DNA of 37,069 nucleotides from Bacteroidales bacterium M5 (GTDB lineage: Bacteria; Bacteroidota; Bacteroidia; Bacteroidales; Muribaculaceae), in contig LUJP01000024.1 in NCBI GenBank assembly GCA_001689535.1, positions 1 through 37,069 on the forward strand, given 5' to 3'. The translations under genes were made by a program, and so were the position numbers. The notes below the pieces were generated by a model. It had not been told where the DNA came from. It made no database searches and worked only from the letters and a program-made list of their open reading frames with translations. Positions 25,311-31,800 of this stretch are shown here, piece after piece (the stretch's first letter is position 1; every line of letters starts with the position of its first letter).

Positions 25311-26321
25311 ATGGCCAACATTGACAACAAAACACCCGAACAGCGCGAGTCGCGCGCTCTGATGTTAGCCCTTGTCCTGCTCACAATAGGCGTGATCGTT
25401 CTCGCCATAATCGGATTCCTTTGCCTGCGCACACCCGAGGACACCATAGAGGGTCAGGCCGAAGCCACCTCCGTGAAAGTCTCCGGACGTCTGCCCGGAC
25501 GCGTGCTGGAGATTTACGTAAAGGAAGGCGACATGGTGAAAGCCGGCGACACCCTCATTCATATCCATTCAGGCCTCGCCGATGCCAAACTCATGCAGGC
25601 CGAGGCAATGAAGGAAGCCGCAGCCGCGCAGAACAAGAAAATCGACGCCGGCACCCGCATACAGATAATCCAGAGCGCCCAGCAACTCGTGGCCCAGGCA
25701 GCCGCCGCCCGGCAGATAGCCCAGAAAACGTATGAGCGAATGGAAAATCTCTACAAGGAAAACGTGATTTCGGCTCAGAAACGCGATGAAGCCAAGGCTG
25801 CCTACGACGCAGCTCTTGCCGGCGAGCGCGCGGCCCAGAGCCAGCTGAGCCTCGCACGCCAGGGAGCGCAGAAAGAAGACAAGGAAAGCGCCGCAGCCAT
25901 GGTCAATGTGGCCCAGGGAGGAATCGAAGAGGTGCAGACGCTGCTGGAAGACCAGTATCTGACCGCTCCCTGCGACGGACAGATCGACCAGATATACCCC
26001 GAAGAGGGCGAACTGTTAGCCCTCGGCGCTCCGGTGATGAACGTGCTGAAAATCGCCGACAAATGGGTTACATTCAACGTGCGCGAGGAATACCTCAACA
26101 AACTCAAGCTCGGCGAGGAAATCGATGTGATGATACCGGGCCTCGACAAGAAAGAGACACGTCTGAAGATATACTATGTGCGCGACATGGGCAGTTACGC
26201 CACATGGCGCGCCACCAAATCAACCGGCGAATGGGACAGCCGTACATTCCAGGTAAAGGGACGCCCGCTGGAAAACCTGCCTGACCTCCGTCCCGGAATG
26301 ACGGTGGTGTACCGCCCGTAA
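25311..26321 (+). CDS. HlyD/EmrA-like membrane fusion protein
   Basis: A 336-residue periplasmic adaptor anchored by one N-terminal transmembrane segment (about 18-42). A lipoyl-like half follows (ATSVKVSGRLPGRVLEIYVKEGDMVKAGDTLIHI), then a coiled-coil hairpin rich in Ala, Gln and Lys (about 90-195), then the second lipoyl half (LTAPCDGQIDQIYPEEGELLALG) and a beta-barrel (WVTFNVREEYLNKLKLGEEIDV). It links the inner-membrane permeases to the TolC-like channel. It starts 48 bases after the TolC-like gene. Confidence 0.92.
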   Translation: MANIDNKTPEQRESRALMLALVLLTIGVIVLAIIGFLCLRTPEDTIEGQAEATSVKVSGRLPGRVLEIYVKEGDMVKAGDTLIHIHSGLADAKLMQAEAMKEAAAAQNKKIDAGTRIQIIQSAQQLVAQAAAARQIAQKTYERMENLYKENVISAQKRDEAKAAYDAALAGERAAQSQLSLARQGAQKEDKESAAAMVNVAQGGIEEVQTLLEDQYLTAPCDGQIDQIYPEEGELLALGAPVMNVLKIADKWVTFNVREEYLNKLKLGEEIDVMIPGLDKKETRLKIYYVRDMGSYATWRATKSTGEWDSRTFQVKGRPLENLPDLRPGMTVVYRP

Positions 26322-26371
26322 CCCCGTCCCTCTGACCAAGAATTACCGTTGACCCAAAACAGTAACCGACC

Positions 26372-27538
26372 GTGAATCTACATTATCTCACCGACTCGAT
26401 AGCGCGGGGCTGGCGCCAGCTTGCCTCACGCCGCATCTACATGGTGATGCTGATTGTGGTGCCTGTGCTCTTCGGGTTCTTCTTTCTCGACCTGCTGGAG
26501 GTTGGTCTGCCGCTGAAGGTTCCCGTGGCGGTTGTGGATATGGACGATTCTCCTCTCTCTCGTCAGGTGACACGCAACCTCGGCTCCACAGAGCTTGTGG
26601 ATGTGTGCTGTAAGGTGGAGTCGTTTCACGAGGCTCAGAAGAAGGTGCGTTCAGGCGAGATTTTCGGTTTCTTCTATCTGCCCGAACAGTTTCAGAAAAA
26701 GGCACTGGGCGGCGACGAGCCTACCGTGACCTACTATTCCAACCTCACTTACTATGTGCCTGGCTCTCTCGCCTTCAAAGGGTTCAAGACCGTGGCTGTC
26801 ACCACCACCGGAGCCCTTGTGCAGACCACCCTCGTGAGCACCGGCATTGACAGCAACACCACCAAATCGCTGCTGCAGCCGGTGGCCATCCAGGAACAGA
26901 TGCCGGGAAACCCGTGGATGAACTATAGCATATACCTTTCGCCATCGTTCATGAGCGCCTTCCTTGCGCTGATAATACTCGGCGTGACAGTCTATTCCAT
27001 CTGCAGCGAGATAAAATACGGCACCTCACCTGAGTGGCTACGCACGGCCGGAGGTTCGATGTTCGTAGCCCTCACCGGCAAGCTTCTGCCACAGACCTTC
27101 ATAGAAATCTGTATGGGCATGGCCTATCTGGGCATGATGTTCGGAATCGAGGGCTTCCCCTGCAACAATCATTTCAGCCATCTGGTGCTGGCCATGGTGC
27201 TTATGGTGCTCGCATGCCAGGCATTTGCCGTGACGGTGTGCTGTATCGTGCCCAATCTGAGACTGGGACTGATTGTGGTGTCGCTCATAGGTATTCTGTC
27301 ATTTTCGATAGCCGGATTTTCCTTTCCGGTGCAGAACATGTACGGTTACATAGGGATTCTCAGCTATATACTGCCGGTGCGCTACTTCTTTCTGATCTAC
27401 ATCGACCAGGCTCTCAATGGCATACCGCTGTACTTCTCACGCTTCTACTTCGTGGCGCTCCTCATATTTCCTCTGGTTGCCATGCTCGGCATAGGACGCC
27501 TCAGAAAGAGATGCCTCAACCCCATTTACGTTCCCTGA
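26372..27538 (+). CDS. ABC-2 family export permease (first of two)
   Basis: A 388-residue inner-membrane permease of the YhhJ/YbhS type: TM1 at about 22-42, a large extracytoplasmic domain (about 45-175, with VAVVDMDDSPLSRQVTRNL), then about five TM segments to the end. The start is GTG at 26372; the next in-frame ATG lies inside TM1 and would remove the N-terminus. It lies 50 bases after the HlyD-like gene and 17 before the second permease. No nucleotide-binding subunit is encoded nearby. Confidence 0.88.
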   Translation: MNLHYLTDSIARGWRQLASRRIYMVMLIVVPVLFGFFFLDLLEVGLPLKVPVAVVDMDDSPLSRQVTRNLGSTELVDVCCKVESFHEAQKKVRSGEIFGFFYLPEQFQKKALGGDEPTVTYYSNLTYYVPGSLAFKGFKTVAVTTTGALVQTTLVSTGIDSNTTKSLLQPVAIQEQMPGNPWMNYSIYLSPSFMSAFLALIILGVTVYSICSEIKYGTSPEWLRTAGGSMFVALTGKLLPQTFIEICMGMAYLGMMFGIEGFPCNNHFSHLVLAMVLMVLACQAFAVTVCCIVPNLRLGLIVVSLIGILSFSIAGFSFPVQNMYGYIGILSYILPVRYFFLIYIDQALNGIPLYFSRFYFVALLIFPLVAMLGIGRLRKRCLNPIYVP

Positions 27539-27555
27539 AAGTTCTCTGAAAAAAA

Positions 27556-28785
27556 ATGACAAATGCCGCAACTAAAATAAAGCAGTGGTTTCTGGGCTTC
27601 TTCAGAGTCTGGCAGCGTGAGTTCTACCTGGTGTCCCATGATATCGGGGTGATGATGTTCTTCTTTCTACTGCCTCTGCTCTATCCGATATGCTACACGC
27701 TGATATATAACCCCGAGATTGTAACAGACATGCCGGTGGTGGTCGTGGACCACTCGCGCACCGCCGAAAGCCGGCGTCTGGCCAGGATGCTCGACGCCAC
27801 TCAGGCCGCGAAAATCTACGATTACGCCCCCGACCTGGCGGCGGCACGGCGTATTGTCAACAATCACGAGGCGTTCGGCATACTTGAGATTCCCGAAAGC
27901 TACAGCCGCAAGCTGGGACGCGGAGAGCAGGCCGTGGCCACTTTCTACTGCGATATGTCGCTGCTGCTGCGCTACCGCACTTTCATTTCAGCCCTGGCCG
28001 ACCTCCAGCTGGCTCTTGGCGCGGAAATACAGGCGGCCGAACTCTCGCAGGTGGCTATGGTGAGCAGTGCGGTGCCTATGGCCAAGATCAATTCCGATGC
28101 CCGTATGCTCGGCGACCCCACGCAGGGTTTCGCATCATTCGTGATTCCCGGTATCCTGGTGCTGATTCTCCAGCAGAGCATGGTACTTGGTGTGGTGATG
28201 CTCGGCGCAACATCGGCCGAGAGACGCCGACGCAACGGAGGCATAGACCCGCTGCAGGTGCAGGCTCCGGCCGGAGCCACGCTTCTGGGTAAAGTGATGT
28301 GCTATCTGGCGCTTTACGCCCCGATAATCATCTATGTGCTGCGCATTGTGCCTATGATGTTCTCGCTTCCTCACGTGGGCAGCGAATGGGACTATGTGCT
28401 GTTCTTATTGCCGATGCTTGTTGCTTCGGCCTTCATGGGGCAATGTATAAGCTGGCTGATAACCGAGCGCGAGGAGACTCTGCTTGCTGTGGTGTTTACC
28501 TCTGTGGTGTTCCTGTTCCTTTCAGGTCTCACCTGGCCCAGATATGCAATGAGCCCGATCTGGATACTGATAGGCGACATGATTCCCGCCACATGGGGCG
28601 TGGAAGGCTTCATTCGCATGAACTCCAACGGCAGCCCGCTTTACGAGCAGGCCCACCCTTACCGTATGTTGTGGCTGCTCGCCGCCCTTTATTTCTCCAT
28701 TTCCTATGCACTGTTGCGGTTCTATCGCTCAGGCTGGTACACACGGCGTCTCATCCGCAGAAACAAAGTGTCAGACAACGCTTAA
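27556..28785 (+). CDS. ABC-2 family export permease (second of two)
   Basis: A 409-residue inner-membrane protein, paralogous in layout to its neighbour: TM1 at about 28-50, an extracytoplasmic domain (with PVVVVDHSRTAESRRLARML and FGILEIPESYSRKLGRGEQ), then TM segments from about 190 on. SAERRRRNGGIDPLQVQAP is a typical cytosolic loop of ABC-2 permeases. It probably forms a heterodimer with the preceding permease. An ATPase would have to come from elsewhere in the genome, or the pair may work without one. It is followed after 12 bases by the CobW-like GTPase. Confidence 0.88.
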   Translation: MTNAATKIKQWFLGFFRVWQREFYLVSHDIGVMMFFFLLPLLYPICYTLIYNPEIVTDMPVVVVDHSRTAESRRLARMLDATQAAKIYDYAPDLAAARRIVNNHEAFGILEIPESYSRKLGRGEQAVATFYCDMSLLLRYRTFISALADLQLALGAEIQAAELSQVAMVSSAVPMAKINSDARMLGDPTQGFASFVIPGILVLILQQSMVLGVVMLGATSAERRRRNGGIDPLQVQAPAGATLLGKVMCYLALYAPIIIYVLRIVPMMFSLPHVGSEWDYVLFLLPMLVASAFMGQCISWLITEREETLLAVVFTSVVFLFLSGLTWPRYAMSPIWILIGDMIPATWGVEGFIRMNSNGSPLYEQAHPYRMLWLLAALYFSISYALLRFYRSGWYTRRLIRRNKVSDNA

Positions 28786-28797
28786 AAACCATCATAT

Positions 28798-30066
28798 ATG
28801 TCAGAAAAAGAAATTCCGGTGCTGTTGCTCACAGGCTATCTCGGCAGCGGCAAAACCACTCTGCTCAACCGCATGCTCTCCAACCGCCGCGGCATTAAAT
28901 TCGCTGTAATCGTCAACGACATAGGCGAGGTGAACATCGACGCCACCCTTATCCAGAAAGGCGGCGTGGTAGGAAAGAAAGACCAAGGCGACCTTGTGGC
29001 ACTCCAGAACGGATGCATCTGCTGCACGCTCAAGATGGACCTCGTGGAGCAGATACGCGACATAATTTCCACCGGCCGCTTCGACTATATCGTGATCGAG
29101 GCCAGCGGCATCTGCGAACCGGAACCGATTGCCCAGACCATCTGCTCAATGAGCAACATGGCCGACGATTACACCCGCCACACCACTCCGCGCCTCGACT
29201 GCATAGTGACGGTGGTTGACGCCCTTAGAATGAAGGATGAGTTTGGCTGCGGCGACTCGCTCCGCAAGAAAAACCTCGGCGAAGAGGATATCGAGAACCT
29301 CATCATCCAGCAGATTGAGTTCTGTAACATCATTCTTCTCAACAAGATTTCGGAAGTCACCAAGGCCGATGCAGCCCGCATCCGCGCAATAATCCGCGCC
29401 ATCCAGCCAAAAGCCAAAATTATAGACTGCGACTATGCGGACGTGGATTTCGACGAACTCCTCAACACCGGTCTCTTCGATTTTGAGAAGACCGCCACTT
29501 CCGCCGCATGGGTGCGCGAGATAGAAGGCCACCATGATGACGATGATGACGATGATGACGACCATGAAGAAGGACATCACCACCATCATCATCACGACCA
29601 TGACCATGACGACCACGAGGAAGAGGAGGAAGGACATCATCATCATCATCACCACCACCATCACGACCACGACGAGGGAGAAGCCGAGGAATACGGCATA
29701 CAGACGTTTGTCTACTACCGCCGTCCCGCCTTCGACATCCACAAGCTCGACCGGTTCATGGCAACGCAGTGGCCTGCGAATGTGATCCGGACCAAAGGTG
29801 TGCTCTATTTCGCCAACAACCGTGACATGTCATATCTTTTCGAACAGGCCGGATCGCAGAAAAAACTCACTGAGGCCGGTTACTGGTATGCCACCGCTCC
29901 CGAAGAAGAACTCATGAACCTAATGGCCCGCGAACCCGGACTGATGCGCGACTGGGACGAAGTTTACGGCGACCGCATGATAAAACTCGTGTTCATAGGC
30001 CGCAACCTCGACCGCAAAGCAATCATCGCCAACCTCGATGCCTGCCTGGAACCGCCCCGCCGCTAA
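28798..30066 (+). CDS. CobW/COG0523 GTPase with His/Asp-rich metal-binding linker
   Basis: A 422-residue cytoplasmic G3E GTPase of the metal-chaperone group (YeiR/ZNG1-like). Motifs are the P-loop GYLGSGKTT (13-21), the NDIGEVNID switch region (40-48), the metal-site GCICC (72-76), ASGICEPEPI (102-111) and NKIS (182-185) in the base-recognition position. Residues 245-298 are almost entirely His, Asp, Glu and Gly, a strong metal-binding linker, and the CobW C-terminal domain follows (about 300-415). It is tightly linked to the exporter genes. It may deliver or buffer zinc or another divalent metal. The metal and client are unknown. Confidence 0.93.
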   Translation: MSEKEIPVLLLTGYLGSGKTTLLNRMLSNRRGIKFAVIVNDIGEVNIDATLIQKGGVVGKKDQGDLVALQNGCICCTLKMDLVEQIRDIISTGRFDYIVIEASGICEPEPIAQTICSMSNMADDYTRHTTPRLDCIVTVVDALRMKDEFGCGDSLRKKNLGEEDIENLIIQQIEFCNIILLNKISEVTKADAARIRAIIRAIQPKAKIIDCDYADVDFDELLNTGLFDFEKTATSAAWVREIEGHHDDDDDDDDDHEEGHHHHHHHDHDHDDHEEEEEGHHHHHHHHHHDHDEGEAEEYGIQTFVYYRRPAFDIHKLDRFMATQWPANVIRTKGVLYFANNRDMSYLFEQAGSQKKLTEAGYWYATAPEEELMNLMAREPGLMRDWDEVYGDRMIKLVFIGRNLDRKAIIANLDACLEPPRR

Positions 30067-30143
30067 TCCGCGACTGCCGGCGTATCAATCATGCAAAAAT
30101 CAGGGCAGACGCATCTGCTCCAAAGTTTTCAGGAAACAGTCTC

Positions 30144-30178
30144 AGAGGGTATTTAACTTTTGGTGTTAAATACCCTCT
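30144..30178. terminator. Perfect 14-bp hairpin between convergent genes
   Basis: AGAGGGTATTTAAC (30144-30157), a 7-base loop and GTTAAATACCCTCT (30165-30178) form an uninterrupted 14-bp stem. It lies between the CobW-like gene and the convergent recombinase gene, so it could serve as a bidirectional terminator. No long T tract follows. The outer AGAGGGT/ACCCTCT arm recurs at 36791-36826 and at the window ends. Confidence 0.65.
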
Positions 30179-30266
30179 TCCGTTTATATCAATAGTCTCA
30201 CTACTTAAAATTGTACTAAATCAGTACTATATTTTCAAAGAGGGCCAGAAGCACGGGAGGGAATAT

Positions 30267-31526
30267 CTACACACTCACCGCCTCGCAATCGTAGTCAAGG
30301 TCTCCGAGACTGTTGATTGCGTCCTGCTTCTGCTGGTCTACTACGTGGAGATACTTCTCGGTCATCTTTATGCTCGAATGACCCATGAGAGAGGCAACAG
30401 TCTTGATGTTCGCTCCTGCCCCAAGCACATTTACCGCAAAGCTGTGACGGGCGCAGTGCCATGTGATAGTTTTATTGATGCCTGCCGTCTTGACCCATTT
30501 CTGCAGACGTGTGATTGCAGTTGTGCGATAGCAGGTGATATTGAATATCTTTTCGGAAGTATGCAGTGCAGGCTTTCCTATGAGTTTCAGCAATGCAGGA
30601 CTTAACGGAATTGTGACACCGCTGTGTGCGCTGCGACCCTCAGTTTTTTGCTGATTGAATCGGAGCATCCTTGCCGAAAAATCTACATTGGCGTATGTGA
30701 GGCAAACAGCATCACACCAGCGTATGCCAGTGAAGCAGCAAAAGAGAAATGCACGTTGCAGAGCCGTATCCTCACCCTCGTAATGGGTGGCGGCAAGGCG
30801 TTTGATTTCATCTATTGTCAGAATCTCTTTTTTCAGCGTGTTCAGGTCACGGTGAATTACGATTCCCTTGCACGGATTCTTTTTCATCAGTCCCTCCTCT
30901 ATCGCATGGAGTATGACGGTCCGGAACATATAGTACGACTTATGCGCACCCTCCCCTTTGGCCACCGTCTTCAGATAGTCGGTGAAACTCGTCACCATTT
31001 CGGGAGTAATCAATTCCATGCGTAGAAATGATGTGTAGCGCTGGAACCGGGGCGTAGATCCAAGGAATTCCACGAAGCGGTTGCAGGAGGTCTTATAATT
31101 GCATCTCACGGGTTTTGAATACAGCTCATTCTCCAGATGCTTGCGAAAATATCTGATAAAGTTATTCTCCCCGTCCTTTTTCAGTCGGTATCCCACACGG
31201 TCTTCGAGAAATTCCTGCTCACACTCAAACCTTATCTTCTCGGCGAGTGCCAGAGTATTCTTGTTTTGGGTGCGTTCCTGCCGGTTGCGGGGATGCAGCC
31301 GGATATAGAGGTTGAGCGCCTCACGTTTGCGGATATGCTTGATTTTGTATTTCGGCTTTCCTTTCATCGCCCCCTCGGTATAGAGGACATGGTTGCCGTT
31401 TTCGTCAAGCACCGGGGTCTCATTGCGTCCGAGATAATACTCCAGCGCAAGGCTCGCCCGACCGTCCTGCAATTCGGACTGCACGAGTTTCGGGTTCTGT
31501 TTGTTCTTCCTTTCTACTTTTGCCAT
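30267..31526 (-). CDS. Tyrosine recombinase (site-specific integrase)
   Basis: A 419-residue Bacteroidota-type tyrosine recombinase. An N-terminal arm domain (about 20-110) is followed by a SAM-like core-binding domain (about 120-215) and the catalytic domain (about 235-405). The catalytic residues are visible: R269 in TGIRW, K294 in NQQKTEG, H357 and R360 in WHCARHS, H383 in MGHSS and nucleophile Y392 in EKYLHV. The gene runs away from the truncated SusC gene, whose 5' end is about 270 bases from its own start codon. Enzymes of this class either integrate mobile elements or invert DNA at phase-variable surface loci in Bacteroidales. The neighbour favours the second role; no other mobile-element genes are present. 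Confidence 0.93.
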   Translation of the reverse strand: MAKVERKNKQNPKLVQSELQDGRASLALEYYLGRNETPVLDENGNHVLYTEGAMKGKPKYKIKHIRKREALNLYIRLHPRNRQERTQNKNTLALAEKIRFECEQEFLEDRVGYRLKKDGENNFIRYFRKHLENELYSKPVRCNYKTSCNRFVEFLGSTPRFQRYTSFLRMELITPEMVTSFTDYLKTVAKGEGAHKSYYMFRTVILHAIEEGLMKKNPCKGIVIHRDLNTLKKEILTIDEIKRLAATHYEGEDTALQRAFLFCCFTGIRWCDAVCLTYANVDFSARMLRFNQQKTEGRSAHSGVTIPLSPALLKLIGKPALHTSEKIFNITCYRTTAITRLQKWVKTAGINKTITWHCARHSFAVNVLGAGANIKTVASLMGHSSIKMTEKYLHVVDQQKQDAINSLGDLDYDCEAVSV

Positions 31527-31530
31527 AGGC

Positions 31531-31572
31531 GGTTATCTTTATATAATGAATGATTATCTTTATATGATGAAA
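31531..31572. repeat. Two 21-bp direct repeats in front of the recombinase gene
   Basis: Two adjacent copies (31531-31551 and 31552-31572) share TTATCTTTATAT plus ATGA and agree at 18 of 21 positions. They lie immediately upstream of the recombinase start codon, within its likely 5' leader. They could be recombinase arm-binding sites or a self-regulation site. Confidence 0.65.
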
Positions 31573-31653
31573 CGGTACTGATGCGTGATCAAACATGAAA
31601 AACGGCTTACAACAGATATTAACAACCAAGTCATACTAATTGTGTACTGAATG

Positions 31654-31661
31654 CAAAAATA
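31654..31661 (-). promoter_or_regulatory. -7 element of the recombinase gene
   Basis: TATTTTTG on the minus strand matches TAnnTTTG and would give a leader of about 120 bases that includes the 21-bp repeats. No clear -33 was seen. Confidence 0.35.
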
Positions 31662-31728
31662 AGGGCAGTTTGAGGAAAACAGACAGAATCGGCCTATGAT
31701 ATAACTATTTGAAAATTAGCCCTCTTAA

Positions 31729-31742
31729 ACATCTGCAGATGT
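31729..31742. repeat. 14-bp perfect palindrome next to the SusC breakpoint
   Basis: ACATCTGCAGATGT is its own reverse complement. It lies just before an in-frame TAG (31744-31746), and SusC homology begins about 20 bases later. It is a candidate core site for the adjacent recombinase; this is an inference from position. Confidence 0.45.
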
Positions 31743-31800
31743 ATAGCGAAATACTAACCTCGTAAATCCAGTTTCGGCACTTCAGGGAAAGGTTGCCGGT

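Noticed and set aside
29146..29742. 198-residue minus-strand ORF rich in Met, Val and Ile opposite the CobW-like gene
   Set aside because: It is the antisense shadow of the His/Asp codon run. The plus-strand frame has all GTPase motifs.
30224..31668. Possible attL/attR-like direct repeats flanking the recombinase (30224-30248 and 31644-31668)
   Set aside because: They share GTACT, CAAA and AGGGC blocks but only about 16 of 25 positions without gaps, which is too weak in AT-rich DNA to claim an integrated element.
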